Shown here one piece after another: positions 1-8,766 of a stretch of DNA of 64,000 nt; the first letter of the stretch is position 1, and each line of letters starts with the position of its first letter. This stretch comes from Marinobacter adhaerens HP15 (GTDB lineage Bacteria; Pseudomonadota; Gammaproteobacteria; Pseudomonadales; Oleiphilaceae). The stretch covers positions 62,001-126,000 of the forward strand of contig NC_017507.1 of assembly GCF_000166295.1 (NCBI RefSeq). The letters run 5' to 3'. The position numbers and the translations under genes were made by a program. The notes under the pieces were generated by a model that saw only the letters and a list, made by a program, of their open reading frames with translations, made no database searches and was not told the DNA's origin.

Positions 1-269
1 TGGATGTGATCGACGAGCTAAGGGACTATGGCTGCGTGGTTGATGTGACCGATTGTTGGGCCGATCCGGTCGAAGCTAAGCATGAGTATGGCCTGAAACT
101 GGTGGCTGAGCCACAGCAGGGCTTTTATGACGCCGTATTGTTGGCCGTGCCGCATAACGACTATGCAGCGATGTCGGCCGCAGACCTCCGGGGGTTCGCC
201 AAACAAGGAGCCGTGTTATTTGATTTGAAGGGCGCTTTGCCGCTGGGGGAGGCGGATCTCAGGTTATAA
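1..269 (+). CDS. Nucleotide-sugar dehydrogenase, C-terminal end (partial)
   Basis: This is the 3' end of a gene that begins outside the window; the frame is open from the first bases to the TAA ending at 269. The roughly 88 visible residues fit the C-terminal domain of the UDP-glucose/GDP-mannose dehydrogenase family: a Rossmann-like stretch with [11 protein letters not shown], then [10 protein letters not shown] and [10 protein letters not shown]. The best match I can recall is the UDP-GlcNAc/GalNAc dehydrogenase branch (TviB/WbpA-like) that makes uronic acid sugars for surface polysaccharides. glmS follows 83 bp downstream on the same strand, and a WecA-like gene lies nearby, which fits a polysaccharide precursor locus. 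The exact substrate cannot be told from this fragment. Confidence 0.8.
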   Translation, partial: DVIDELRDYGCVVDVTDCWADPVEAKHEYGLKLVAEPQQGFYDAVLLAVPHNDYAAMSAADLRGFAKQGAVLFDLKGALPLGEADLRL

Positions 270-352
270 CGAGTAAGCTGTCCCTTGATAGACGTGGGTG
301 CAGTGGTACGGATAGAGCCTTTTTCGAAAGCATTTTTCAGAGAGTGTCCTTT

Positions 353-2194
353 ATGTGTGGAATTGTAGGCGCAGTGAGCGCCGGAGACGTTACACCGTTT
401 CTGTTGAACGGACTCAATACCCTCGAATACCGGGGTTATGATTCCGCCGGATTGGCGTTACTGAACGATGGCCTGCGGCGTGCGCGCGCCGTTGGACGAG
501 TATCGGAGCTAGAGTCTCTTGTAGCACAGGACGCGCTGGCTGGTCGGTTGGGGATTGCGCACACACGCTGGGCCACGCATGGGGTGCCTGCCGAACGAAA
601 TGCGCACCCTCATGTTTCCGGTGGACTAGCCGTGGTGCACAACGGCATTATCGAAAACTACGGTGAGCTTCGAGAGCAGTTGAAGGCTCTCGGTTATGAG
701 TTCACCTCCGATACGGATACCGAGACCATTGCTCATCTGATCCAGGCGTACTTAGAAAGCAAACTTGGTAGCAGCTCCAACTCATTGTTTGGGGCCGTTC
801 GTGAGGCCGTCAAGCACCTGAAAGGCGCCTTTGCGCTTGCCGTGATTCGCGAGGATGAGCCCGACACCCTTGTCCTGGCTCGCGAGGGCTCGCCTTTGAT
901 GTTGGGTATTGGAAACGATGGGTACTTCGCGGCATCGGATGCGTCGGCGTTGGTTGGCGAAACGCGGCGGCTGATGTACCTGGAGAACGGCGATGTCGCC
1001 CAAATGACCCGTCAGGCTGTGACGATTGTGGACGGCAGCGGCCGCGCGGTTGAGCGTGAAGAAGTCATCTCGACAATAGCTGCCGATGCGGTGCAGCTGG
1101 GCGAATTTAACCACTACATGCAAAAAGAGATTTTTGAGCAGCCGCAGGCGCTGGGCAATACGCTTGAAATGCTCGGTGGTGTCGAGGGTGTGCAGGCTGG
1201 ATTGCTTGGCGCTGATGCTGAACAAACGCTCGATTTGGTGGATTCGGTTCTTATTTTGGCCTGCGGCACGTCGAGTTACGCGGGTATGGTGGCGCGCTAT
1301 TGGGTCGAGGCGATTGCCAGCATACCCTGTTCGGTCGAAATTGCCAGCGAATATCGGTACCGTCAGTCGGTGCCAAATGAACGTCAGCTGATCGTTGTTA
1401 TTTCTCAATCTGGTGAAACGGCGGATACGATTGCGGCGCTCGAGCATGCGAAAAGCCTTGGGCATCGGCACACGCTCGCCATCTGTAACGTGCCTGAGTC
1501 GGCTATCGTGCGGCAAGCGGCTTTGAGATTTATCACCCGGGCAGGGCCAGAAATTGGTGTAGCGTCCACGAAAGCATTTACCACGCAGCTTGCTACGTTG
1601 TTTTTGTTGACGCTTTTGCTGGCCAAAGCACGGGGAACCTTAGACGCCTCGGACGAACAGCGGTACCTGGGCGAGATACGACATCTGCCGGTCGCGGTCG
1701 AGAAGGTTTTGTCCTTGGAGCCAAGCATTCGCAAACTGGCTCAACGGTTCAGCCAAAAGCGGCACGCGCTATTCCTGGGTCGGGGCAGGCACTATCCCAT
1801 CGCGCTGGAGGGTGCTCTTAAGCTCAAGGAGATTTCCTATATTCACGCGGAGGCGTACCCGGCGGGTGAGCTTAAGCACGGTCCGCTGGCGTTGGTTGAT
1901 GATGACATGCCGGTGGTGGTCGTGGCACCAAATGATCAGCTGCTTGAGAAGCTCAAGGCGAACATGGAAGAGGTTCGTGCTCGAGGCGGGGAACTGTACG
2001 TTTTCGCCGACGGTGATACCCGGGTGACTTCTGCATCCGGTTTGCATGTCTTGCGAATGCCTGAGCACTACGGCGAGTTGTCTCCCGTGCTTCACGTCGT
2101 CGCCTTGCAGTTGTTGGCATACCATGTTGCGTTGGTTAAAGGCACGGATGTCGATAAACCTCGAAATTTAGCCAAAAGCGTAACAGTCGAATGA
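353..2194 (+). CDS. glmS: Glutamine--fructose-6-phosphate aminotransferase (isomerizing)
   Basis: GlmS makes glucosamine-6-phosphate from fructose-6-phosphate and glutamine, the first step towards UDP-GlcNAc. The start is set at 353, not the in-frame GTG at 344, because the catalytic Cys must follow Met directly (MCGIVGAV). The N-terminal Ntn-type glutaminase domain shows [18 protein letters not shown] and HNGIIENY. The two C-terminal SIS sugar-isomerase domains show [19 protein letters not shown] and, at the end, [13 protein letters not shown], the family's hallmark terminus. At 613 aa it has the normal length. No glmUS operon and no glmS ribozyme-like leader are seen; it sits after the sugar dehydrogenase. 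Confidence 0.98.
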   Translation: MCGIVGAVSAGDVTPFLLNGLNTLEYRGYDSAGLALLNDGLRRARAVGRVSELESLVAQDALAGRLGIAHTRWATHGVPAERNAHPHVSGGLAVVHNGIIENYGELREQLKALGYEFTSDTDTETIAHLIQAYLESKLGSSSNSLFGAVREAVKHLKGAFALAVIREDEPDTLVLAREGSPLMLGIGNDGYFAASDASALVGETRRLMYLENGDVAQMTRQAVTIVDGSGRAVEREEVISTIAADAVQLGEFNHYMQKEIFEQPQALGNTLEMLGGVEGVQAGLLGADAEQTLDLVDSVLILACGTSSYAGMVARYWVEAIASIPCSVEIASEYRYRQSVPNERQLIVVISQSGETADTIAALEHAKSLGHRHTLAICNVPESAIVRQAALRFITRAGPEIGVASTKAFTTQLATLFLLTLLLAKARGTLDASDEQRYLGEIRHLPVAVEKVLSLEPSIRKLAQRFSQKRHALFLGRGRHYPIALEGALKLKEISYIHAEAYPAGELKHGPLALVDDDMPVVVVAPNDQLLEKLKANMEEVRARGGELYVFADGDTRVTSASGLHVLRMPEHYGELSPVLHVVALQLLAYHVALVKGTDVDKPRNLAKSVTVE

Positions 2195-2338
2195 GGCCTG
2201 TTGCTCTCAACGCAAAGGAACACAAACGGCCAAGTAGTTCTTCATCGTCTCTGCCGCAGCGCCAGTTTAGCAGTCCAATTGAGCATTGGCGGCGTAATGC
2301 TAGTAAGCCCGAGACTTTGTTAATAATAAAGGAAATTC

Positions 2339-3091
2339 ATGATGAATGAGTCAAAGTCAACCGAGGTTCGCCAAAGTTTGAAGTCTTTGTCCCTGGCGTA
2401 TTGTTTGGTACTGGCCGCAACGATTTTTACGATTTTTTCGAACAACGTGGCGGTACCCACGGAAGCTTTTTTGCTGGGGTTCGGTTTCGATGTCGTTCTG
2501 CAAGGGTCATTCAGGGTTTTGGGGCTTTTGACTGTCGCAGTGTTGCTCTATTCCCTTGTTGCATTGCCCGTATTAGGGAGGCAGTACCATGTTACGGATG
2601 ATCAAATTCAAGAGGTGCGCGGGCTGCTCTCCCGAACGATTCGAAGTGCCAGGCTCGATCAAGTTTATGCGGTGAGGGTTGAGGAAAGCCCTTTAGGGCG
2701 CCTGTTTGGCTATGGCAACGTTGTTTTGGAATACGCCGACCAAAGCGTAAATAATATCGTGTTAAAAGGCGTTGATACGCCGCAAAGCATTGCCACATTG
2801 GTTGAGTACCACATCGATCGTGCGGGTCTTCGCTCGAACGAACAAGTGGCATTGCGATCGGCCTCTTCATTGATTAACGAGCTCATTGAGGAAGTGCGCG
2901 AGATGCACATTGCTCGCATCGAACTTCAAACGCGCATCGAGGCTTATCTTGACCGTCGCGAGCAGCTGGACACGATTCAAAATGAAGTGTTGCACGAATT
3001 GGCAGGACGCATGGAGCACGACTTGCCCATTATAAGCGAGGTCGTGCCCGAAGAGCCGGCCGTCGGCGGCCGGACGATCTCTCAAGCCTGA
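2339..3091 (+). CDS. Membrane-anchored PH-domain protein
   Basis: A 250-aa protein with two predicted membrane segments near the N-terminus (about residues 20-40 and 50-80), followed by a bacterial PH-like (bPH_2) stretch at about residues 85-165. The latter reads YHVTDDQIQEVRGLLSRTIRSARLDQVYAVRV...GYGNVVLEYAD, typical of YdbS/YdbT-like domains. The C-terminal 80 residues are charged and probably helical. AAGGA lies a few bases before the ATG pair at 2339/2342. It is 15 bp upstream of the next gene and probably cotranscribed. Function is unknown; members of this family are thought to act at the membrane. Confidence 0.75.
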   Translation: MMNESKSTEVRQSLKSLSLAYCLVLAATIFTIFSNNVAVPTEAFLLGFGFDVVLQGSFRVLGLLTVAVLLYSLVALPVLGRQYHVTDDQIQEVRGLLSRTIRSARLDQVYAVRVEESPLGRLFGYGNVVLEYADQSVNNIVLKGVDTPQSIATLVEYHIDRAGLRSNEQVALRSASSLINELIEEVREMHIARIELQTRIEAYLDRREQLDTIQNEVLHELAGRMEHDLPIISEVVPEEPAVGGRTISQA

Positions 3092-3106
3092 TCCAGAGCC
3101 TTTACT

Positions 3107-3490
3107 ATGAAAAAGTTCAGCATAAAAGGTTTTAAGCGATCGGCTGCTTCTGAAAAAACAGCATCTGCTGAGCACGGTAACACAGAGCGAGACAGCCAAA
3201 AGGCCGCCCCGCCACGAACATCCCGGTATGTTTCGACACAGCAGGGCTGGTTTGTGAAAACACGTGAAAATCAGGACCTTGGTCCCTTCGAATCTCGATC
3301 TATGGCCCAGGAAGCGCTCAGCCAATTCATCAAACACAGGGCGCGAGCGACCAGCCGAGAACAAAGCGATGATTATAAGTTAGGTTATTCGGTTCACGAT
3401 GTTCAGGCGTGCACACGGGAGGTGTGCGCGGTCTGCATCGAGGCCGCCGAGAAGGCGGCGGCAATACAAGCCAAGCGTAATGGGTCCTAA
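3107..3490 (+). CDS. Small DUF6316-like protein
   Basis: A 127-aa basic soluble protein. The middle part, about residues 43-70 (GWFVKTRENQDLGPFESRSMAQEALSQ shortened), has the pattern 'W-[FY]-x-T-R-E-x-x-D-x-G-P-F-x-S-x-x-x-A' that I associate with DUF6316 proteins of marine gammaproteobacteria; this assignment is from memory and tentative. The C-terminus carries two Cys pairs (ACTREVCAVC). It follows the PH-domain gene by 15 bp. No function can be assigned. Confidence 0.65.
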   Translation: MKKFSIKGFKRSAASEKTASAEHGNTERDSQKAAPPRTSRYVSTQQGWFVKTRENQDLGPFESRSMAQEALSQFIKHRARATSREQSDDYKLGYSVHDVQACTREVCAVCIEAAEKAAAIQAKRNGS

Positions 3491-3500
3491 CTGACCGGCG

Positions 3501-3734
3501 TTAAACCCTATCAACCAGCCTCGATGCTGCCCATTCCCGCGTGTCGAGCTGTTGTTCGACGCGATAAAGCACGCTGAAAATGACGTCGAGCTCCTCGCAT
3601 AGGGATGCAGGCACGTGTGAATGCCATATCGGAAGACTTTCCGCTCTGCGAAGCGCGGGGAGTGCCCGCCGCCATTCGTCTTCTGAGACCGCACCTGGCA
3701 GATTGTCAGCTATCTTGGTTGCCTGATCGTTCAT
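3501..3734 (-). CDS. Hypothetical 77-aa protein
   Basis: A small ORF facing the preceding gene tail to tail, with 10 bp between the stops. It begins ATGAACGATCAGGC with a purine-rich AGAGGCAG sequence upstream. The product is acidic and Trp/Leu-rich (EDEWRRALPALRRAESLP), with no membrane segment. I do not recognise a family. It is kept because the start is well formed and it fills an otherwise empty interval, but it could be chance. Confidence 0.4.
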   Translation of the reverse strand: MNDQATKIADNLPGAVSEDEWRRALPALRRAESLPIWHSHVPASLCEELDVIFSVLYRVEQQLDTREWAASRLVDRV

Positions 3735-3884
3735 CGACTACTCTGCCTCTTTTCCGTTGTCTTAAAATTGAAAATATGGCATGTCATAGTTTATCTGATA
3801 AACTAATGACCACTCAAAATACTTTCAGTAATTTTTTGGCGTGATACACGCCTCTCCCATTTGTATGCGTAGAAAGGGCACAGC

Positions 3885-5009
3885 ATGGACGCGCAATGGA
3901 CTATGTGGTTGACCACAACGGCACTGGCTCTGTTAATGCTGCTGGTTCTGAGGCCAGTGGCGACTCGGGTTGGTTTGATCGATGTGCCGGGTGATCGCAA
4001 ACAACACACGGGCCATATTCCACTCATTGGAGGCGTTGGCTCGTTCGCAGCCCTTGCTCTGGCATGGTTTGTTCTGATGCCATCTAACGAACATTTCCAG
4101 CTGTTTTTTTGGTGTTCCTTTGTGTTGGTATCGATTGGAGCAATCGATGACGCGCGTGATCTCCCGGCGAAGTTTCGATTGGGGGCTCAAATTGCGATGG
4201 CTATCGTGTTGGTGACGGGCACCGGACTATACCTGGACGGCTTCGGGGATTTGTTGGGCTTTGGCGTCATTGAGTTCGGGCCATGGCTGGGGGCCTTGGT
4301 TACTATTGCAGCCGTCATCGGCGCGACAAATGCCTTTAACATGATGGATGGCATTGACGGCTTGGCGGGTATGATGAGCCTGGTGTCCTTGCTCGCCTTG
4401 ACCTATTTGTTCAGTGCCAGTCCTGGTTTTGATTTTGAATTGATGTTGGCTTTCGGCATTTGCGTCGCCCTCGGACCCTATATGGCAATGAATCTGCAGT
4501 TGCCATTGTTTCGGCATAAAATTTTCATGGGTGATGCCGGTTCTATCTTTGTGGGCTTTGCCATCGTGTGGTTGTTGGTATGCGGAACACAATCTGATGC
4601 TCAAGCGTTCAGGCCGGTGACCGCATTGTGGATTATCGCCGTTCCTCTGATGGATATGGTCGCTATTATGGTTCGTCGGGCGCGCAAGGGGCAGTCCTTG
4701 ATGAAACCCGATCGGGAGCACTTGCACCATATCTTCTTGAGGGCAGGATTTAACCAGCGTCAGGCACTGCTTACGATCACGTTTGTTGCAACCGTTCTCG
4801 CGGCCGTCGGGCTGACCGGAGAGGTTTATCAGGTGCCTGAGTGGATCATGTTTGCCGGTTTTTTGGGGCTGTTCATGCTCTATGACCGAGCCCTCAGTCA
4901 TGTATGGCGTTTGCTGGTACTCTTTCGGAAAACGTGTCTGTGGGGAGCTGTTGGCGATCCTCAGGCGTCGCCAGAGCCGGTTCGGCCTGTCTCTCGCGGT
5001 CAAAAATAG
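3885..5009 (+). CDS. wecA: WecA-like undecaprenyl-phosphate glycosyl-1-phosphate transferase
   Basis: An MraY/WecA-family polytopic inner-membrane enzyme (374 aa, about ten hydrophobic segments). It transfers a sugar-1-phosphate, normally GlcNAc-1-P from UDP-GlcNAc, to undecaprenyl phosphate to start O-antigen or enterobacterial-common-antigen-type glycans. Diagnostic motifs are an early DVPGDRKQHTGHIPLIGG loop, SIGAIDDARDLPAK, NAFNMMDGIDGLAG, MGDAGSIFVGF and the WecA-type REHLHHIFLRAGF. It could take another N-acetylhexosamine. Context with a nucleotide-sugar dehydrogenase and glmS supports surface glycan synthesis. Its 3' end overlaps the opposite-strand gene by 116 bp. Confidence 0.9.
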   Translation: MDAQWTMWLTTTALALLMLLVLRPVATRVGLIDVPGDRKQHTGHIPLIGGVGSFAALALAWFVLMPSNEHFQLFFWCSFVLVSIGAIDDARDLPAKFRLGAQIAMAIVLVTGTGLYLDGFGDLLGFGVIEFGPWLGALVTIAAVIGATNAFNMMDGIDGLAGMMSLVSLLALTYLFSASPGFDFELMLAFGICVALGPYMAMNLQLPLFRHKIFMGDAGSIFVGFAIVWLLVCGTQSDAQAFRPVTALWIIAVPLMDMVAIMVRRARKGQSLMKPDREHLHHIFLRAGFNQRQALLTITFVATVLAAVGLTGEVYQVPEWIMFAGFLGLFMLYDRALSHVWRLLVLFRKTCLWGAVGDPQASPEPVRPVSRGQK

Positions 5010-5733
5010 CTCTCAGGCTGACAGGCTGAATGTGAGAGGCGATCCAGGCACGCTGTGCCAAAGTAGTTTCTGATATCCACTTTGAGGTGACTGGCTCGCT
5101 GGGTCTGGCTCCGACCGTTATCCAGTAGTTGTATTCAAATCGAATCATCGCCGCGGTAACCAGCGCTTCGTCAAAGTCAGCCTGTTCGGAGTCTGGGTCT
5201 TGACGGAATTTTTTGGCGCTGACATTTCGAATGCACTCGTAGTGGCTGTAGTGGTCACCGTTAGCGGCTCGCAATCGTTGCAGTACGGCAATGAATATTG
5301 AAAACTCGCCAGAGAACGGGCACCGTCGCTGCTGAATACTTACGCCGGTAATCCCGGTATCGAGAAGCGGATCGCGGGCTCTTAGGGATGAGGCGGGTGC
5401 TGTTAATGACGTCGTAGGGCACTGCACCTCCGCTAATTTCTGGCACGCACGCACCCACAATCGTTTAAGTGACTCCTCGGGATCATCTGTTTGATCCGAG
5501 CAATAAGCAGATATAGAACCGTGGGTATGATTGCGTTTGAAGCGCCAGGCACGTGCTTTGCCGTGCCGACTGAACCCCCTCGGTGCCCAAAGTGCAGTGT
5601 TGTCTCCCAGCATGACCCTTCTGAAAGTCATAGGGAAGCCGGCAATACACACTTCAGGTTGGGGTTGACGAAATCCGTTGTTGAGGACGACGTGAATCAC
5701 GTGCTGGTCGCGTTCGCTCAATTCGTTCGACAT
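4894..5733 (-). CDS. Hypothetical 279-aa protein
   Basis: A long open frame convergent with the WecA-like gene and overlapping its last 116 bp. The product looks soluble: no signal peptide, several Trp and Cys residues, acidic C-terminus. Motifs such as FNxx-type domains are not recognisable to me. The non-overlapping 720 bp would otherwise be empty, and the ATG at 5733 gives MSNELSERDQH. The C-terminal 38 residues encoded inside the overlap may be functionally unimportant. No function proposed. Confidence 0.55.
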   Translation of the reverse strand: MSNELSERDQHVIHVVLNNGFRQPQPEVCIAGFPMTFRRVMLGDNTALWAPRGFSRHGKARAWRFKRNHTHGSISAYCSDQTDDPEESLKRLWVRACQKLAEVQCPTTSLTAPASSLRARDPLLDTGITGVSIQQRRCPFSGEFSIFIAVLQRLRAANGDHYSHYECIRNVSAKKFRQDPDSEQADFDEALVTAAMIRFEYNYWITVGARPSEPVTSKWISETTLAQRAWIASHIQPVSLRAIFDRERQAEPALATPEDRQQLPTDTFSERVPANAIHD

Positions 5734-5864
5734 TAACTATTCCAATATCATCGCATGGACTATTTGAGACTGTACAAATCGAGTCTGTGATGATACGTTT
5801 ATTTTGCAGTTCGGTGAATCCCTAACTGCATAGCACAGTCGAGAATATCGTCGCGTATTGACGA

Positions 5865-5889
5865 CCCCGCCCCAGGCGGGGTTTTTTTA
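5865..5889 (+). terminator. Strong rho-independent terminator, plus strand, with no plus-strand gene nearby
   Basis: A 7-bp GC stem (CCCCGCC / GGCGGGG) with a three-base loop is followed directly by seven T on the plus strand. The only genes on either side are on the minus strand, and the nearest plus-strand stop is 856 bp upstream. It may end a small RNA from the interval 5740-5864, or serve as a barrier to read-through. Confidence 0.8.
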
Positions 5890-5905
5890 TCTTTGGCAGA
5901 TCGTA

Positions 5906-6238
5906 TCAACGTTTTTGATTCAGTTGCGCCTTGATGTCTTGCTCAAGTTTTTGAACATCAATGGTGTATTGTGGGTCAAAATCAATGCTCAGCAACTCCT
6001 TAATCCAGGCCAACTTGTCCGTGTTTTCCACAAACTGCAGAACCGGTACGAACGTTTGGCGGTTGTCGTTGATTACCCAGCTCACAAGGGGCGCCCGATA
6101 GTGTTCACCGTCTGGCCCCACTTGGTCCTGTTGGTCGGTTTCCAGATGCCAACCTATATGTAGATCCATGACGCCACACGCCTCTTCAATTTCTTTTTCA
6201 CGAGTCAAACCGATTGCGCGGTTGAAGTTGGTGCTCAT
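5906..6238 (-). CDS. Conserved-looking hypothetical protein, 110 aa
   Basis: A soluble acidic protein with a well-ordered composition: an N-terminal segment containing CGVMDLHIGWHLETDQQDQV, a middle SWVINDNRQTFVPVLQFVEN and a charged helical C-terminus ending in QLNQKR. I do not recognise the family. It is an isolated minus-strand gene; the preceding gene on the same strand ends beyond a terminator. Position 5865-5889 lies just past its stop but carries its T-tract on the other strand. Confidence 0.55.
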   Translation of the reverse strand: MSTNFNRAIGLTREKEIEEACGVMDLHIGWHLETDQQDQVGPDGEHYRAPLVSWVINDNRQTFVPVLQFVENTDKLAWIKELLSIDFDPQYTIDVQKLEQDIKAQLNQKR

Positions 6239-6488
6239 GATCTGGCTCTCCCAATGGAATAGATGCGGTTCAATGATTCATATTAAACGCGGTTCACATT
6301 TTGAATATACGCGCCCGATGTGAACGAGTTGTCCTCACCTTGGGCCAACTTTCGGTCATTACCGTGATGACCTGTTTTGTGGATTAAAACCTTTTGTTGG
6401 CCTCTTATGACGTGAGAAGGCGGGGGCTGCGGCACAAACTGTAATGGGCATAGTATAGACTAAGGCAAAACAGACGAAGAGGTGTTTT

Positions 6489-7832
6489 ATGAATATTGCA
6501 TTTAAAACGATGGTCCCAGCAAGTTGCCTAGCCGCGGTGTTGGCCGCGACACCGCTGTCCGCACATGCCGGATTGTTTTCCTCCTTGTTTTCAAAGCCAG
6601 CGCCAGTCCCCGTCGAAGAAACGACGCGGGACGCTGTGTCTGTGATGGAACAGCGTTACATTGTGACGCTTGCGCCAAACGTTAACCGCATTCTGAACAT
6701 TACGGACGGTGTGCAGGCGGCTTTGGATCGGTTGCTGACTGCTGTTGGAGGTGGGCGGATTCTTTTCGTTTATGAGAACGTGATGCAGGGGGCGACGGTG
6801 CAACTGACTGAGCGTCAAGCGCGCCTCTTGGAAAGCCTTCCGGGTGTGTTGTCCGTTGAGCAAGACTCGTGGATGTCCGCCGTTAATACTCAGACACAGC
6901 AGGATGCCACTTGGGGCCTCGACCGTGTCGATCAGGTAACGCTGCCCTTAGACTCGCAGTATACGTACCCCGCGGTTTCAGGTGAGGGCGTGAATGTGTA
7001 TGTTTTGGACACAGGGATCAGAACAGATCACGTGGATTTTCAGGGCCGGGCTTCGGGCGTCAATTTCCATGATGATAGCGGGTTGGCTGGTGGAGGCGGG
7101 GGAGGAATCCCGCTGTTGGGCGATTTACTCGGCCTGTTGTTCGGGGGATTAATTCCTTTCTCTGATGAAGAGGCAATTTCCGCGTATTCGGCGGAGGATT
7201 GCAATGGGCACGGTACGCACGTGGCGTCCACGGCCACCGGCACCTTGTTCGGCGTCGCAAAACAAAGTCAGGTTGTAGGCCTCAGAGTACTGGGATGTAA
7301 CGGTTCCGGGGCAACCAGCGCCATTATCGAGGCACTTGATTGGCTCGTTGTAAATGCAGAATATCCGGCCGTGGCCAACATGTCGCTCGGCGGAGGTAAT
7401 TCCCAAGCGCTAGACAACGCCGTCCGTGAAGTGGTCTCGGCGGGCATCCCAGTCGTTGTGGCGGCGGGTAACAGTGACGCGAGCGCGTGTGGTGGTTCAC
7501 CGAACCGGGTTGAGGAAGCCATCACGGTTGGCGCGACGGACCGTCGCGACCGTCGAAGCAGCTTTTCAAATCACGGGGAATGCGTCGATATTATGGCGCC
7601 CGGTAGCAGCATTACTGCTGCCTGGCATACCGGCGACATGGATTTCAACACGATCAGTGGCACCTCGATGGCATCGCCTCACGTGGCGGGCGCGGCCGCG
7701 CTCCTGCTCAGCGAGGATCCCTCGATGACGCCCGAGCAGGTTGCCGAAGCGCTTATCTCGCAGGGTAGCTCTAACCAACTCACGGACCTGAAAGGCTCGC
7801 CAAATTTGCTGTTGAATATTAGCCCCCAATAA
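6489..7832 (+). CDS. Exported subtilisin-like serine protease (S8) with I9 propeptide
   Basis: A 447-aa secreted protease of the proteinase K/aqualysin type. Residues 1-28 form a signal peptide ending ...PLSAHA. An I9 inhibitor-type propeptide follows (RYIVTLAPNVNRI ... GVLSVEQD, to about residue 127). The catalytic triad is Asp in YVLDTGI (about 174), His in NGHGTHVAS (about 240) and Ser in SGTSMASPHVAG (about 393); the oxyanion Asn is in VAAGNSDAS. Unusual is a Gly-rich then hydrophobic insertion between Asp and His (about residues 198-225). Four Cys in the mature part could form disulfides. It is monocistronic, with a terminator immediately downstream. Confidence 0.93.
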   Translation: MNIAFKTMVPASCLAAVLAATPLSAHAGLFSSLFSKPAPVPVEETTRDAVSVMEQRYIVTLAPNVNRILNITDGVQAALDRLLTAVGGGRILFVYENVMQGATVQLTERQARLLESLPGVLSVEQDSWMSAVNTQTQQDATWGLDRVDQVTLPLDSQYTYPAVSGEGVNVYVLDTGIRTDHVDFQGRASGVNFHDDSGLAGGGGGGIPLLGDLLGLLFGGLIPFSDEEAISAYSAEDCNGHGTHVASTATGTLFGVAKQSQVVGLRVLGCNGSGATSAIIEALDWLVVNAEYPAVANMSLGGGNSQALDNAVREVVSAGIPVVVAAGNSDASACGGSPNRVEEAITVGATDRRDRRSSFSNHGECVDIMAPGSSITAAWHTGDMDFNTISGTSMASPHVAGAAALLLSEDPSMTPEQVAEALISQGSSNQLTDLKGSPNLLLNISPQ

Positions 7833-7855
7833 CGCGTGTTGTGCTGAGGTCTAAC

Positions 7856-7884
7856 AAAGCTGCCGGGTGAAACCGGCGGCTTTA
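7856..7884 (+). terminator. Rho-independent terminator of the S8 protease gene
   Basis: An imperfect stem AAAGCTGCCGG / CCGGCGGCTTT with a GTGAAA loop lies about 24 bp after the protease stop, followed by a T-rich tail (ATTGCTTTTGG). Confidence 0.75.
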
Positions 7885-7976
7885 TTGCTTTTGGTTGTCG
7901 CAACGAAAAGGTTTTGCTCGAAGCCTAATCTGATGGCAATTTCCAGCCTGTATACACATTCTCATGGAGCTCGCCC

Positions 7977-8516
7977 CTAGAAACTGGGGTTTCGGCGATG
8001 CCTCACCATATCGTTCAAGGCAATATCTCGTGATGCAATCCACGCTTTCCGAGTATCGTCATACTCCAAGCCCCGACGTTGCAGTTCGATGGGTGTCGAA
8101 CTGTGCACAAACTCAAGTGTCCCGAGGCCGTTGCACCGAATTCGATTAGATCGGCCCGTCGTAATGAAGCTGACTGTTTTGTTGAAGGATGTTTCATTTT
8201 GATCGTGAATAGCCAGCGCACTTTCCAGGCTAACGTAGTTAAAGCAATGTGGCCGAAGTAGGTCGGCTAAATGGAATAGATACCATTGTTCGTCGCCACT
8301 GGTGAGTTCGTTTTTTAGAAAACCCCGGCAGACTTGTGAAATGAAGCCAAAGTCCTTGGCTCGACTGATCAAAGATCGATGAGAAGCCTCTGATTGTTCA
8401 GGGAACAGATGCCAGAGCCCTGTTGTGCGAAACAGAGTGGGCGTTTTGGTGTCTGCGTCACCTTCAAGAATTTGGACCAGTCGCCTCATTGGACGCAATT
8501 TAGCATTGGTAGTCAT
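7977..8516 (-). CDS. AbiEi-like (type IV antitoxin family) protein, partner missing
   Basis: A 179-aa protein with a winged-helix-like N-terminus (LFPEQSEASHRSLISRAKDFGFISQVCRGFLKN) and a second half with the pattern LRPHCFNYVSLESALAIHDQ ... TTGRSNRIRCNGLGTLEFVH. This resembles AbiEi antitoxin/transcriptional regulators, in which a small HTH domain precedes a YVSLESAL-type domain. In AbiE systems the nucleotidyltransferase toxin AbiEii follows directly. Here only 140 bp remain before the opposite-strand protease terminator, so no toxin gene is present. Family assignment is by motif memory. It may be a relic or a stand-alone regulator. Confidence 0.6.
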   Translation of the reverse strand: MTTNAKLRPMRRLVQILEGDADTKTPTLFRTTGLWHLFPEQSEASHRSLISRAKDFGFISQVCRGFLKNELTSGDEQWYLFHLADLLRPHCFNYVSLESALAIHDQNETSFNKTVSFITTGRSNRIRCNGLGTLEFVHSSTPIELQRRGLEYDDTRKAWIASRDIALNDMVRHRRNPSF

Positions 8517-8766
8517 AGGTTAACGAGCGTAATGGATGTGTATGCCATGTTTACGTGCGACATCGACGCAACGGTGGTGTGTGGTTGCGTGAACCGGATC
8601 GACATTATGGTACGTCGAGAAAGCATTGTAAGTCCATGCAAGCAAGAGTCGTAACGGCGACGAGTTTTGAGTGATAAAATGTAAAACATGTCAATAAGCC
8701 CTTGGCATAAGATGGACGATACGATAACTTTCCGAATGCCAAAAATAAAATAAAGGAAGTATCTCT

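Noticed and set aside
2280..2300. ops element for RfaH (GGCGGCGTAATGC)
   Set aside because: Differs from GGCGGTAGNNT at key positions and is not in a long leader.
8700..8750. TTGGCAT...ATGCCAA inverted repeat upstream of the FadL-like gene
   Set aside because: Short 7-bp arms 30 bp apart are not enough to call an operator.
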